From DATARH01 sp963847345 (lineage in GTDB: Bacteria > Pseudomonadota > Alphaproteobacteria > ATCC43930 > CGMCC-115725): a stretch of DNA of 64,000 bases. Position 1 is the stretch's first letter. Every line of letters starts with the position of its first letter. Of this stretch, positions 17,786-30,280 are shown piece by piece. The position numbers and the translations under genes are program-made. The stretch covers positions 608,474-672,473 of the forward strand of contig CAWJZU010000022.1 of assembly GCA_963847345.1 (NCBI GenBank). The letters are read 5' to 3'. The notes beneath the pieces were generated by a model. That model worked only from the letters and a program-made list of their open reading frames with translations, had not been told where the DNA came from and ran no database searches.

Positions 17786-19693
17786 ATGGCTCAGGAAAGC
17801 ACCGATCGGCGGCCGCCCAGCGATGACACCGCCGGGCCGGAGCACGGGGCGCGTTCCTTCGCGCAGCCGCTGGTCGTCGCTCCCGTCGTAATTGCCGGCC
17901 TCTATTTCGGGCGACCCGTGCTCGAACCGCTGGCATTGGCGGTGCTGCTCAGCCTGATGCTCGTCCCAGTCGTGCGCTGGGTCGGACAGCGGATCGGACG
18001 GGTTGCGGCGGTTCTGCTGACCGTCCTGGTCGCTTCCGTCCTGATGCTGGGGGTTCTCGGGGCAATCACCGAGCAGGCCCTGGGGCTGATCGAAAATCTG
18101 CCGCGGTACGAGGAGAACATCGCGGCGAAGATCCGCTCTCTCGGCGGCGGCGCTCCCGGCATGCTGGACCGGGCGAACCAGGTATTCCAGGATTTGCTCG
18201 GTCAGCTCTCAGATCCGGCCAGCTATGGTGCATCGCTGACCGTCGACGGAACGCCCGGGGAGGCTGCCCCGCCGGTACCGGTGGTGATTCGACAACGCGC
18301 GCCCGGCCCGCTCGACATCCTGAAGGCGGTGGTTGGGCCGATGCTGTTCCCGATCGTGCATGCCGGTCTTGTCGTGTTTCTCGTCGTGCTGATGCTCCTC
18401 CAGCGCGAGGACCTTCGGGACCGGGTGCTTCGGCTCGCCGGCGCCCACGATCTTCACCGCACGACAGCCGCGATGAACGAAGCCACCGAGCGGATCAGCC
18501 GCTATCTGCTGATGCAGCTCGGGGCCGGGTTGTGCTTCGGCATACCGTTCGGGATCGGGCTCGCCGCGATCGGCATCCCGAATGCGCCGCTGTGGGGCAT
18601 GCTGGGGGTGATATTCCGATTTCATTCCCTATATCGGCGGACCGATGACGGCGGTATTTCCGATTGCGCTGGCGATCGCGGTCGATCCCGGATGGGGTCT
18701 GCTCCTATGGACCGTGCTACTCTTCGCGGCGGTCGAGCTGATCGTCGCGAATATCGTCGAACCGCTAGTCTACAGCCGCACCACCGGGCTCTCCGCGATC
18801 GCGGTCGTCGTGGCAGCGCTGTTCTGGACCTGGCTGTGGGGCATAGTCGGGCTGTTGCTGGCGACCCCGATGACGGTGTGTCTCGTCGTGCTCGGGCGCT
18901 ATCTCCGGCCCTTGCAGTTTCTCGACATCCTCCTCGGCAACCGCCCGGTCCTGTCGCCGCAGGAGAGCCTCTATCAGCGGCTTCTGGCCGGCAACCCCGA
19001 GGAAGCGACAGAGCAGGCCGAGGAGTTCGCACGCGAGAAGTCGATCGAGAGCGTTTTTCGACGCGGTGGCCGTCCCGGCGCTGGCAATGGCGCAGGCGGA
19101 CGCCGATCGCGGCGTCTTGACGCCGCACCAGCGCGCCGTGATCGCCGAAGGTTTTTCCGCCTTGCTCGACAACCTGGCCGAGGACGGAACCGCGGAGCGG
19201 ACGTGCCGCCAGGCCAGTACACGGAGACGGGATATATACTGAGGCCCCGATCGCCGTAATCGCGGCGCGCAACGAGCTTGACCTCGCCGCCGCGCGGTTG
19301 CTCGAACATTTACTGCGGCAGCGCGGATACCATGCCGCCGTTTTTCCGCCGGATGCGGTATCGAGCGCTACGGTCGATGAGCTGCCACTGGGCAGCGTCT
19401 CCGTCATCTGCCTGTCGCTGCTCAGCACCAGTTCGGCGGCGCAGCTGCGCTACCTCGTTCGGCGGCTGCGCCGACGGGCGCGGCGGGCCAGGATCGTGAT
19501 CGGCTACTGGGATCGTCGCGACGACGCCGATTTCTCGGGCGCCGACGCGACTTCCGCCACCGCCGCCGATCGGGTCGTCACCACCCTTTCCGATGCGCTG
19601 GCCGAGATCGAGGCGGCGCTGACCCAGCAACACGACGGCAGTGCCAATGACGCGCCGGACTCCAGCGGGCTGAAAGCGCTTACCGGCCCTTGA
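17786..19693 (+). CDS. AI-2E family transporter with a C-terminal soluble domain, with frameshifts
   Basis: Starts at ATG 17786 with an excellent GGTGAGGGAGG site. The TqsA/PerM-like permease core shows the first helices (PLVVAPVVIAGLYFGRP, VLLTVLVASVLMLGVLGAI), a long periplasmic loop, and RYLLMQLGAGLCFG. It then continues in another frame as FIPYIGGPMTAVFPIALAIA and VELIVANIVEPLVYSRTTGL, the family signature. Frame changes lie near 18620, 19050 (a TTTTT run) and 19200-19230. After the last one comes a soluble domain (APIAVIAARNELDLAAARLL ... YWDRRDDADFSG) that ends at 19693. Full length would be about 635 residues. AI-2E proteins are named for autoinducer export; several are ion/proton antiporters, so the substrate is open. 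The 3' end overlaps the convergent crotonase by 14 bases. Confidence 0.78.
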
Positions 19694-20468
19694 TCTCCGG
19701 CTTGCGGCGCTCGCGCCAGGCCTGATGTGCCTCCTTCTTGTCCTCGGTCAGTTCCAGCATCATGAAGCGGTAGAGATCGGCGTTGGCCGCCTCGCGCAAT
19801 GTCGAGTCCATCCCGAACGCGACCGATTCCTTGGCGAGCCGCGCCGCCAGCGGCGGCAGTCCGGCGACATGCTCGGCGACCTCCATCGCCTTCGCCATCA
19901 CCTCGCCAGGCGGCACCAGCCATTGCGCGAGGCCGATGCGATAGGCCTCCTCGGCCTTCAGCGGGAAACCCATCGCGACCTTCATCGCCTGTCCGCGGCC
20001 GATCCAGCGCGCGAGGCGCACCGTGCCGCCCTGTGCCGGCAATATGCCGAGCCCGACCTGCGGCAGCCGCCACTCGGCCTCTTCCGACGCAACGATCAGG
20101 TCGCAGCAATATGTGACGATGCAGCCGATGCCGACCGCATAGCCATTAACCGCGGCGACGAGCGGCTTTGCAAAATCGGACAGCAGGTTCATCGCCTGAT
20201 GCCGGCGGCGCTTTGGCAATGCCTCGATTGCGTCGGCGATCGAGTCGCTGGTGTGCGTTCTGGGGTTTTTCAGATCGGCGCCGGCGCTGAACGCCCCGCC
20301 CGCTTCGTCGCCGGTCAGGATTACGGCGCGGATTTCGGGATCATCCTCCAGCCGCGGCAGCATCTCCTTGAGCGCCTCATTGTAGTCCTCGCCCCAGGCA
20401 TTGCGCGCCTGCGGCCGCGACAACGTCAGAACGGCCACATGGCCGCGTCTTTCATAAAGCAAGGGCAT
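19680..20468 (-). CDS. Enoyl-CoA hydratase/isomerase family protein (crotonase)
   Basis: 262 residues. Crotonase fold: the oxyanion-hole pieces GAFSAGADLKNPR and NGYAVGIGCIVTYCCDLIVA, then EAEWRLPQVGLGILPAQGGT with the Glu usually used as general acid/base, then MKVAMGFPLKAEEAYRIGLA and a helical C-terminus. Members hydrate enoyl-CoA or catalyse isomerisation, decarboxylation or cleavage; the second catalytic Glu is not clearly in its usual place (GGTVRLARWIGRG follows the loop), so the exact reaction is open. Single gene on its strand. Confidence 0.88.
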   Translation of the reverse strand: MPLLYERRGHVAVLTLSRPQARNAWGEDYNEALKEMLPRLEDDPEIRAVILTGDEAGGAFSAGADLKNPRTHTSDSIADAIEALPKRRRHQAMNLLSDFAKPLVAAVNGYAVGIGCIVTYCCDLIVASEEAEWRLPQVGLGILPAQGGTVRLARWIGRGQAMKVAMGFPLKAEEAYRIGLAQWLVPPGEVMAKAMEVAEHVAGLPPLAARLAKESVAFGMDSTLREAANADLYRFMMLELTEDKKEAHQAWRERRKPEIKGR

Positions 20469-20666
20469 GTAATCTTCCTTCCTGAATAGGCCAAGATAAT
20501 TTGTATACCAACGCCCACCCCTCCTTGCCGAAATGCTGTCGCGATTGCGCTTCGAGAAAGCCAGCGCGCGCGATTACATCAGAAGAATACCAAAGCACCG
20601 GGAATCAGGATATCACAATGCCCACCGGTGCGATGAAATCGAAGGTAGTTTGAAAGGAATGGAGGC

Positions 20667-20740
20667 TGGAGGCCGGAAGCGGAATCGAACCGCTGTACGA
20701 GGATTTGCAGTCCTCTGCATAGCCACTCTGCCATCCGGCC
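20667..20740 (-). tRNA. tRNA-Cys (GCA)
   Basis: Folds as a full cloverleaf on the minus strand: acceptor GGCCGGA with TCCGGCC, discriminator U73 (the cysteine identity base), encoded CCA end, anticodon arm GAGGA-CTGCAAA-TCCTC with anticodon GCA, and T arm GCGG-TTCGATT-CCGC. The D arm is short, as usual for this tRNA. It stands alone between the crotonase and dioxygenase genes. Confidence 0.95.
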
Positions 20741-20834
20741 CCGGCTCGGCCGTCATATAGGGGCGCGCCGTTCACCGGGTCAAGTCTAGCCACACCATTC
20801 CACCCCAGACCGCCCCTTTCAGCGTGTGCCGAGC

Positions 20835-21716
20835 TTAGAACGGTACGGTGCCGGTCACGACGGTGCGGTGCAGCACCCGGCGGTGCTTTGCCATTTCGTA
20901 ATTGGCGAGCGCGCGATGCAGCAGGGCGCGGTTGTCCCACATGACCAGATCGCCGTCCTGCCAGTGATGGGTGTAGACAAATTGCGGCTGTGTCGCGTGC
21001 TCCAATAATTCGAACAGCAACGCCTCGCCCTCGTCCTCCTTCATGCCCAAAAGGTGCGAGGCGTGGTTGCCGATATAAAGCGTCTTTGCGCCGGTTTCGG
21101 GATGGGTGCGGACCAGCGGGTGATCGACCGGCGGGCGCTCGCGCATTTCGATCTCCGATGGCGGCGGCGCACCGGCGCGACGCCGGCTCGCGGCCCAGCT
21201 ATGGACGACGCGCATCCCGGCGATGCGGCGCTTCATCGCCTCGGGGAGCGCTTCATACGCCATCGCCATGTTAGCGAACTGCGTGTCACCGCCCTCGGGC
21301 GGCAGCTCCTTCGCATGCAGCAGCGTCATCAGCGACGGCACCGCGTGGTAGGACTTGTCTGTGTGCCAGTGATAGTTGCCGACCTGGCTCAGCCTGGTCG
21401 TCGGGTTTCCGTCATCGTCGAGATTGGTGACGGTGTGGACAAGGCCGTAGCGCGACGCAGCCGCATGCCGCCCGACATGCTCCTCGATCTCGCCGAACTG
21501 CCGTGTGAACTCGAACTGCTCGTCCTTGCTCAGATCCTGGTCGCGGAAAACCAGGATGTGATGGTCGCGAAACGCGGCGAGGAGAGCATCGCGGAAGCCG
21601 GGGGATAACGGGCGGGACAGATCGGCTCCGGTGATCGCGACGCCGCCGGCCGGCGACAATCTATTGCCGATTTGTGGCCCAGTTGTTGCGACGGTATCGA
21701 GGACAGTATCGCTCAT
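20835..21716 (-). CDS. TauD/TfdA family Fe(II)/2-oxoglutarate dioxygenase
   Basis: 293 residues from ATG 21716 (GGAG nine bases upstream); a GTG at 21746 would add ten residues. The iron triad is H-x-D in YHWHTDKSYHAVPS and the distal His in LLHRALANYEMAKHRRVLHR, and the following Arg binds 2-oxoglutarate. DHHILVFRDQDLSKDEQFEF and GEIEEHVGRH are typical of the alpha-ketoglutarate/taurine/2,4-D branch. The substrate cannot be read. It follows an amidohydrolase gene with about 33 bases between, likely in the same transcript. A second, different family member lies at 46784-47626. Confidence 0.9.
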   Translation of the reverse strand: MSDTVLDTVATTGPQIGNRLSPAGGVAITGADLSRPLSPGFRDALLAAFRDHHILVFRDQDLSKDEQFEFTRQFGEIEEHVGRHAAASRYGLVHTVTNLDDDGNPTTRLSQVGNYHWHTDKSYHAVPSLMTLLHAKELPPEGGDTQFANMAMAYEALPEAMKRRIAGMRVVHSWAASRRRAGAPPPSEIEMRERPPVDHPLVRTHPETGAKTLYIGNHASHLLGMKEDEGEALLFELLEHATQPQFVYTHHWQDGDLVMWDNRALLHRALANYEMAKHRRVLHRTVVTGTVPF

Positions 21717-21749
21717 TGCCGATAGCTCCGATTTGTGATCGCTCACGGT

Positions 21750-22718
21750 TTAATGGTCGAACCCGAACAAGGCCTGCGCATTGTGATGCAGGATCTTGTC
21801 GGTCGTTTCCTTCGGCAAGCCGAGCCGCTCGATATAGGCGAACGTCTCCCGATAGACCTCCCAATCCTGCAGCACCGGATAATCGCTGCCGGTCACGAGA
21901 TGGTCGGCGCCGAACGCTTCGAGCGCGCAAAGGAACGCCGGTTTCGAGCCGTAACATACCGTGTCGTAATAGAATCCCCGGGCGGTGACGCTCGGCGCCT
22001 CGGCGAGGTTGGGATGGCCCCGCGGCCCCTGACCCTGCTTGTCGAGCCGGTTCATCAGCATCGGGATCGGTCCCCCGAGATGCGGCACGATAAACTTGAT
22101 CCTCGGATAGCGGTACGGGATCTGCTTGGCGATCATGTGCAATACGAATGTCGCGTCCTCCAGCGACGTGCCGACCGATCCGCTGTAATTGTAATCGATG
22201 ATGAACGGCGAGCAGATGGCGCTGCCGGCCGGATGCACGAACAGCACGGCACCGCGCCTGTTCATCTCGGCATAGAGCGGCTCGAACTCGGTCTCGGCGA
22301 TCGAGCGCCCGAGGCATACAATGTTCATGTTGACGCCGACGCAGCCCAGCTCGTCAAAGCCGCGCTCCATCTCGCTGAGCGACGCATCGATATGCGGCAG
22401 CGGCAGCATCACGTAGGAACTGATGCGGTCGGGGAAGCGGTGCGCGAACTCGGCATAGGCGTCGTTCAGCATTTTTACCGCGGTGACGCATTCCGCTTCG
22501 TCCGGCAGGTAGGGCGGATGGTTCGGCGATAGCACCTGGCGGCCGACCCCCGCATCGTCCATCAGGCGGAAGCGACCTTCGATATCTTCCTGCGAATCCG
22601 AGAACGGATGCCGCGCCAGCCCGCGCTTAACCGCGAGGTGCGTCGGCGAGGCGAACCGGTCGCCCATGAACTCGCTGAAATTCTTCGGCGTGTAGTGTGC
22701 GTGCACGTCGCAGATCAT
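21750..22718 (-). CDS. Amidohydrolase family protein (ACMSD-like)
   Basis: 322 residues from ATG 22718 with AGGAAG upstream. Amidohydrolase-2 barrel with the classic D-x-H-x-H start (ICDVHAHYTPKNFSEF), RRGAVLFVHPAGSA for the third His, FIVPHLGGPIPMLMNRL for the fourth, and the catalytic Asp in LVTGSDYPVLQDW. This layout is that of aminocarboxymuconate-semialdehyde decarboxylase and gamma-resorcylate decarboxylase relatives. It is the first gene of a two-gene unit with the TauD-type dioxygenase, suggesting a catabolic pair (an inference). Confidence 0.9.
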   Translation of the reverse strand: MICDVHAHYTPKNFSEFMGDRFASPTHLAVKRGLARHPFSDSQEDIEGRFRLMDDAGVGRQVLSPNHPPYLPDEAECVTAVKMLNDAYAEFAHRFPDRISSYVMLPLPHIDASLSEMERGFDELGCVGVNMNIVCLGRSIAETEFEPLYAEMNRRGAVLFVHPAGSAICSPFIIDYNYSGSVGTSLEDATFVLHMIAKQIPYRYPRIKFIVPHLGGPIPMLMNRLDKQGQGPRGHPNLAEAPSVTARGFYYDTVCYGSKPAFLCALEAFGADHLVTGSDYPVLQDWEVYRETFAYIERLGLPKETTDKILHHNAQALFGFDH

Positions 22719-22837
22719 CGGCCGCTTCCTTGTTCTGCCTACCGGAACGCGCGAGCGCTCCGGGTCGAGGGTAGGCCCACGCGACGAGCCCAAGCAAGGT
22801 CCGCGCGGGTACTGCCCCGGTTGATTGCCCCGGGCGC

Positions 22838-23060
22838 GAGCGCCCGCCATCGGCGCCCGATTTTCCCTGATACCGGGGGCGGTTTGCTGTTTCTGCAGGA
22901 AAAGAGCAGCAAGCCCCCGCAAGAACTCGTTGCTCCGCGCGGGTTGCGCGCCGGCGAAGGGTCGATTCTGCAGCTAAAAGAACAGCAAACGCCTCGCCTC
23001 GCCCTCTCTCCGACCCGCGGCACCGAGTGTTTGATACTCGCGCAATGTGGCGGATTTGGA
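22838..23060 (+). repeat. Dispersed intergenic repeat, copy 2
   Basis: Carries TTTTCCCTGATACCGG, GGTTTGCTGTTTCTGCAGG, GCTCCGCGCGGGTTGCGC, GATTCTGCAGCTAAAAGAAC and GATACTCGCGCAATGTGGCG in the same order as the copies at 2495-2752 (minus) and 47935-48180. It fills the space between the amidohydrolase start and the MFS gene stop. Confidence 0.75.
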
Positions 23061-23120
23061 GTTGTTACCGGGTCGATCGCGGCGCCGCCGCCCCGACCAA
23101 AACGCCGAGATCGTCGCCGA

Positions 23121-24410
23121 TCAGCCGCGCGGGGCGTCGCCGCGGGCGCGTTGCACGCGGCGGATGACGAGTGCGAGCAGGGCGCACAGCGGCAACATGA
23201 AGGCGGCATAGATCAGGAAGCTCTGGCTGGTGCCGAACCGGTCGGCCAGCCCGCCCATGACAGGCGGTATCAGGATCGAGCTGAGCCGCTGCCCGGTCTG
23301 GCGCAGCCCGACGACGGCGCCCTGCTGGTGACGGCCGACCGCGCGGGCCTGCACCGACAGGATGACTGGCTGGATCACCCCTTCGAGCCAGCCGCGGGCG
23401 AGCTGAAACAGCACGAGCAGCCCGAAAATGCCGCCGAGCAGCGGCGTCGCCGCGATCAGCAGAATTGAGAACACGGTGCCGCTCAGCATCGTGCGCTGCG
23501 GATTCCCCAGGCGCATCGCGCGGCCGGCAAACAGCGAGCCGAACCCGCTTGCGATCTCCGACGCGGCGAACAGCAGCCCGATCGTCGTGCCGACCAGCGC
23601 AATCTGGTCGAGATAGACGACATAGACCGAGGTCTGCAGGCTGTATGTCGTGTTGCGCATCGTGATGACCGCCATCGACACCGCCACCGCGGGGATCGTG
23701 ATCAGCATGATCGAATTGAGGTAGTCGGAGGTGCGCGGCCAGGCATCGCGAGCACGGAACCGCCTGCGGTTGGTGCCGGGCGCCGGTCGCGCCGCGAAAA
23801 TTTCCGCTTCCGGCGTGCGGAGCAGCGCGAGGGTCACGATCGCGCCCCATGCGGATCCGATCAGATAAGCCGGCCATGTGCCGCCGAAATCCCACACCGC
23901 GCCGGCGACGATCGGCGCCGAAGTCGAGCCGAGGCGAGCGAAAAAACTGAACCTGCCGATGTATTTGGCATCACCCTCGGCGAGCTGGGCGATGAGGGTC
24001 TGCGCGCCGGACCAGGCGAAGGAGACGGCGGCGCCACTGACCAGCTGCAGCAGCAGCAACGCCCAGAAGCCTTGTGCCAGCGGAAACAGCGGCGCCAGCG
24101 CCATGCCGATCCAGACGAACACGAGCGTCACCGCCCGCGTGCCGAAACGGTCCATAAGCACGCCGATATGGATCGACAGGAACAGGGCAAGGATCGACCG
24201 CGCCCCGACGAGGATGCCGATCTCCGAGGCGTCGAGCCCGAGCGACAGGCCGTAAAGCGGGATCAGGAAGGTGAAGAAATCGACATAGCCCATGCTGAAC
24301 GGGCCGGCCACGTAGAGAGAGGCCGGCGGGCGGGGACCGGACGCATGCCGGACAGCAGGGATAGGCGCGGCATCGGCTGTGGGGCGGGGCTCATTGCACC
24401 ATCTTGCCAT
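23121..24410 (-). CDS. MFS transporter
   Basis: About 429 residues. Twelve hydrophobic segments are visible, starting with LYVAGPFSMGYVDFFTFLIP. The MFS loop-2/3 motif appears as IGVLMDRFGTRAVTLVF and again in the second half as VMGGLADRFGTSQSFLI, and RAVGRHQQGAVVGLRQTGQR marks the central/C-terminal loop. No drug-class signature is clear. The start is uncertain (ATG 24410, or GTG 24449). It is convergent with nothing: the dispersed repeat sits behind its stop, and SMP-30 lies divergently upstream. Confidence 0.87.
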   Translation of the reverse strand: MARWCNEPRPTADAAPIPAVRHASGPRPPASLYVAGPFSMGYVDFFTFLIPLYGLSLGLDASEIGILVGARSILALFLSIHIGVLMDRFGTRAVTLVFVWIGMALAPLFPLAQGFWALLLLQLVSGAAVSFAWSGAQTLIAQLAEGDAKYIGRFSFFARLGSTSAPIVAGAVWDFGGTWPAYLIGSAWGAIVTLALLRTPEAEIFAARPAPGTNRRRFRARDAWPRTSDYLNSIMLITIPAVAVSMAVITMRNTTYSLQTSVYVVYLDQIALVGTTIGLLFAASEIASGFGSLFAGRAMRLGNPQRTMLSGTVFSILLIAATPLLGGIFGLLVLFQLARGWLEGVIQPVILSVQARAVGRHQQGAVVGLRQTGQRLSSILIPPVMGGLADRFGTSQSFLIYAAFMLPLCALLALVIRRVQRARGDAPRG

Positions 24411-24635
24411 GCCTATTTGGCGTGCAGCGCCCAAACGCCGCGTGGTCACGAAAGCGGCACCCTGCCCCGCGGAAGCGCGGCGACGAAAGGCGAGATCGGC
24501 CGCCGGAATTGGGAATCGGCTTGGCCGCGGGCTGTCTCAAAATGATGCGGAGCTGATCGCGTGGCCTGGACAGGGAGGTCGCCCGCCGCCGATAAACGCG
24601 CGAGCCGCATTGCTCGTAAGCCCGGGAGTCCCGCC

Positions 24636-25541
24636 ATGCCGACCGCCAATTACCTGCCCGAGGTGCTGGAAACGACGGAGGCCGAGCGCCTCGCCACCGG
24701 CTTCATCTTTACCGAAGGCCCGCTCTGGCATCCGGACGGCTGGTGGTATTTCGTCGATCTTCGCCGCAATCACCTGCACCGGCTGATCCCCGGCCAAGAG
24801 CCGGAGCTTGTCAGGACGACGATCGGCGGCAACGGCACGACCTTCGACCTGCAAGGCCGGCTGATTGTCTGCGAGGGCGACGACCGCCGCCTGACGCGCA
24901 TGGGCCCGGACGGCAAGGTCGAGACGCTGGTCGACAACTACCGCGGCGGGCGGTTCAACCGACCGAACGACGTGATCTGCCATTCGAACGGCTGCATCTA
25001 TTTCACCGACCCGGACAAGCGCCGTCCCTATCACGAGCGCGAAATCCCCGGCCCGGCCGGAGAAAACAATCTGTGGGACGGCGCGCGCGTCTATCGTCTG
25101 GCGCCGGACGGCGATTTGAGCGTGCTCGCGGCGTGCGAATACCCGAACGGGCTCGCGCTGTCGCCGGACGAACGCACGATGTATGTCGCGAATACGCGCT
25201 CGTCGCAGTACATCCATGCGATCAAGCTCGACGCGGCTGGAAACATGGTGGGGCGCGGCATCTTCGCCGACCTCAACGAGGGCGACGAGCCCGGCATTCC
25301 CGACGGGCTGAAGGTCGACAGCGCCGGCCGGGTGTATTGCACCGGCCCCGGCGGCATCTGGGTCATGGCGCCGGACGGCAGGCGCATCGGCGTTATCAGA
25401 TGGCCGGAGCAAGCCGTCAATTTCGCGTTCGGAGGGCCGGATTTGCGGACGCTGTTCTGTTGTGCCCATACCTCGGTTTACACGTTGCGCGTCAAGACGC
25501 CGGGCAATCCGCATCCCTGGTACGGCCTGCGGGGACGGTAA
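24636..25541 (+). CDS. SMP-30/gluconolactonase/LRE family protein
   Basis: 301 residues from ATG 24636 with GGGAG upstream. Six-bladed beta-propeller lactonase: the first metal Glu in FIFTEGPLWHPDGWWYFVD, the Asn in NRPNDVICHSNGCIYFTDP, and the second Asn/Asp pair in CEYPNGLALSPDE and GIPDGLKVDSAGRVYCTGPG. These are the calcium/zinc ligands of SMP-30 lactonases that open gluconolactone-like or xylonolactone-like rings. No cytochrome or sugar gene is next to it. It is followed by the convergent GST gene with a 36-base gap. Confidence 0.92.
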   Translation: MPTANYLPEVLETTEAERLATGFIFTEGPLWHPDGWWYFVDLRRNHLHRLIPGQEPELVRTTIGGNGTTFDLQGRLIVCEGDDRRLTRMGPDGKVETLVDNYRGGRFNRPNDVICHSNGCIYFTDPDKRRPYHEREIPGPAGENNLWDGARVYRLAPDGDLSVLAACEYPNGLALSPDERTMYVANTRSSQYIHAIKLDAAGNMVGRGIFADLNEGDEPGIPDGLKVDSAGRVYCTGPGGIWVMAPDGRRIGVIRWPEQAVNFAFGGPDLRTLFCCAHTSVYTLRVKTPGNPHPWYGLRGR

Positions 25542-25576
25542 GGGCGGGCCGAGCCGCCGGTAGCCGGCGATCAGGC

Positions 25577-26257
25577 TCAGAAATCGAGATCGGCGTAATG
25601 CGGCGGTGGCGGGACGCCGGCGACGTGGTCGGCCAGTATCGCGCGGAAGCTCGGGCGCGACTTGATGCGTGCGTACCATTCCTTGGCCGGTTCGTGCGCG
25701 TCCCACGGCACGTCGCCGAGATAATCGAGGCTCGACAAATGCGCCGCCGCGGCAATGTCGGCGACCGAAAAGAAATCGCCGCCGAGCCACCGCCGCCGCT
25801 CGACGAGATAGCCGATATAGTCGAGGTGGTACGGCAAATTGGCGTGCCCGGCGCGAATCGCCTGTGAACTCGGCTGCGCCGACGGCTGTCCCGGACTGCG
25901 GTAGCGGCGCATCATCTTTTGCCCGAGCAGGTTCTCGGTGACCTCGAAATTCATCTTGACGTCGAACCAAGAATTGAGCCGCCGGACCTCGGCGCGTTCC
26001 GCCGGCGTCGCGCCGATCAGCCTGTTGTCCGGGTATACCTCGTCGAGATACTCGACGACCGCTTCGGTGCCGGCCACCACCGCGCCGTCGGGCTCGATCA
26101 GCACCGGCACCTCGCCCGACGGGTTGAGGGCCAGGAATTCGGGACGCCGCTCCCAGGTTTTCTCGAACTTCAGTGTGAATTCGAGACCTTTTTCAGCGAG
26201 CACGAGGCGCACCTTGCGCGAGAATGGCGACAATGTGACGTGATAAAGGATGCGCAT
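25577..26257 (-). CDS. Glutathione S-transferase family protein
   Basis: 226 residues. N-terminal thioredoxin-like domain (MRILYHVTLSPFSRKVRLVL, NPSGEVPVLIEPDG, then TEAVVEYLDEVYP) holding the Ser in LSPFSRK at the usual GSH-activating place. All-helical C-terminal domain with WLGGDFFSVADIAAAAHLSS, the N-capping-box region of GSTs. This is the FzlA-like/alpha-proteobacterial type (PGQPSAQPSSQAIRAGHANL insert) rather than a classical detoxifying class; FzlA proteins bind FtsZ. I would call it GST-like and leave the role open. Confidence 0.88.
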   Translation of the reverse strand: MRILYHVTLSPFSRKVRLVLAEKGLEFTLKFEKTWERRPEFLALNPSGEVPVLIEPDGAVVAGTEAVVEYLDEVYPDNRLIGATPAERAEVRRLNSWFDVKMNFEVTENLLGQKMMRRYRSPGQPSAQPSSQAIRAGHANLPYHLDYIGYLVERRRWLGGDFFSVADIAAAAHLSSLDYLGDVPWDAHEPAKEWYARIKSRPSFRAILADHVAGVPPPPHYADLDF

Positions 26258-26396
26258 GAGCGCGATTGTACTACCGCGATCGCGCCGTAACAGAGTGCAA
26301 GAAGAGGAAATCCCCGATGTCTGCCGAGCATGCCGGACACCTGATAGCCCCCGCCAATTGGGTTTCCGGGCTGGCGCGAAGCTGAGTGGGTTCGCG

Positions 26397-27262
26397 ATGA
26401 GCCTCGCCGAACGGCTCGGGGTCGAGCGCGCGGTCATCCTGCATGTGGACGATCTCGCGATGTGCCACGGCGCGAACCGCGCCTTTCTCGACCTGGCGCG
26501 GGCCGGGTTTGTCACATCAGGCTCGGTGATGGTGCCGTGCCCGTGGTTTCGCGAGATCGCCGAGGCGGCTTCGGCGATGCGGCGCTCGATCTCGGGGTGC
26601 ATCTGACGCTGACCAGCGAATGGCGCCATTACCGCTGGCGCCCGCTGTCGACTGTGAGCCGCGCCTCCGGACTGATCGACGACGAAGGGTATTTCTGGCG
26701 CGACGTCGTCTCGTTGCGCGCGAATCTCGTGCCCGAGGCGGCCGAGGCCGAATTGCGCGCGCAGATCGAGTTGGCGATCGCCGCCGGGATCGCCCCGACC
26801 CATATCGACGCGCACATGGCCGCGGCGATGCTGCCCGAGTTGCTCGATCTGCATGTCCGGCTCGGGTTGGAGTACGGCGTCGTGCCAGTCCTGCCGCGCG
26901 GCATCGGCTGGGCGCCCGAGAAGGAGAGTTACGCGGCGGTGCTGGCCCGTCTGGATGCGATGGGGCTGCCGGTCATCGACCATTTCCGGGGCACGCTGCC
27001 GGTCGAGGCCGATCAGACGCGGCTGCGCTATCACGAGACTGTCGCGGGCCTGCCGGCGGGAGTCACGCATTTTGCGTTGCACGCGACGATCCCCGGCGAG
27101 ATCGAAACGATCGCGCCCGATCACGCCGGCTGGCGTACCCGCGAATTCGCATTGTTCGCGAGCGGCGCGGTGGCCGAATGGTGCGCCGGTAACAGAATCA
27201 CCGCGATTGGCTATCGCGACATCGCACGATTGTGGCGTACGTCAACCGACACAGCGCAATAA
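26397..27262 (+). CDS. YdjC/ChbG-type carbohydrate deacetylase (HpnK-like), with a frameshift
   Basis: About 285 residues when repaired. ATG 26397 starts MSLAERLGVERAVILHVDDL; the Asp pair HVDD is the metal site, the first His is in LGVHLTLTSEWRHYRW, the next in HIDAHM, and the end is RITAIGYRDI. The frame changes near 26575, between EIAEAA and the LDLGVHLTLT strand. The family removes acetyl groups from chito-oligosaccharides or, as HpnK, belongs to hopanoid gene clusters; hpnB lies 31 kb away in this window, but no hopanoid gene is adjacent here. It is divergent from the GST gene. Confidence 0.8.
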
Positions 27263-27337
27263 CCGGCTTGCGTCCGCCCCCGGCTGTCGGCTGCCGTCAC
27301 AAATCGGAAGCGGCGACCCGGGCTGGCAGGACCCCCG

Positions 27338-29777
<2,440 letters not shown>

Positions 29778-29781
<4 letters not shown>

Positions 29782-30176
29782 CGCCATGATCCTTTCTCGA
29801 GGCGCAGCATCAGGCAGCCATTGGCAAGGTGGCGCCCCGAAATCCGGAACGGCACTGGCGGCAAGTCGATCCGGCGCTCGAACTGCCCGTAGGGGATTTC
29901 CATCCGCAGGATGCGCGCGTTCTTCAGTTCTGGCGGCGGCGGCCGCTCGCCGGTAATCAGCAGCGTGCCGGCGCTCAGCGTCACGCTGATGCTGTCGAGT
30001 TCGACACCAGGCAGCGCGACGAAAATGGTCAGCGCGTCATCGGTTTCGAAGACGTCGATCGGCGCTTCCCAGCGCGACTGGCCGTGGTGGAAGAACTGAC
30101 GGCGCAGCCGTTCCGCGCGATCCATCGCGGCACAGGCATCGGCCCACATCATCTCTTCGAGCTGGCGCTTCGACAT
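29778..30176 (-). CDS. Hsp20/alpha-crystallin family small heat-shock protein
   Basis: 132 residues. The alpha-crystallin domain runs about residues 38-130 (APIDVFETDDALTIFVALPG, SVTLSAGTLLITGERP, YGQFERRIDLP, NGCLMLRLEKG). The conserved A-x-x-x-n-GvL tail reads LANGCLMLRL, with Cys where Val is usual. The N-terminal arm is short and basic. Its TGA lies within the lon start region (10-base overlap), so holdase and protease are translationally coupled, which suits hand-over of unfolded clients. Confidence 0.9.
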
Positions 30177-30280
30177 GGTCTCTCCGCCGCATCAAACCGC
30201 TATCGTTCCGGCTAAGCGTGATATGAGGATCGCGGCGCGCAACAAAAGGTGGCTGAGATGCGCGACGAACGGCCGGCCCA

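Noticed and set aside
20667..20740. Attachment site at the tRNA-Cys gene
   Set aside because: No integrase and no repeated 3' tRNA end found within the neighbouring sequence.
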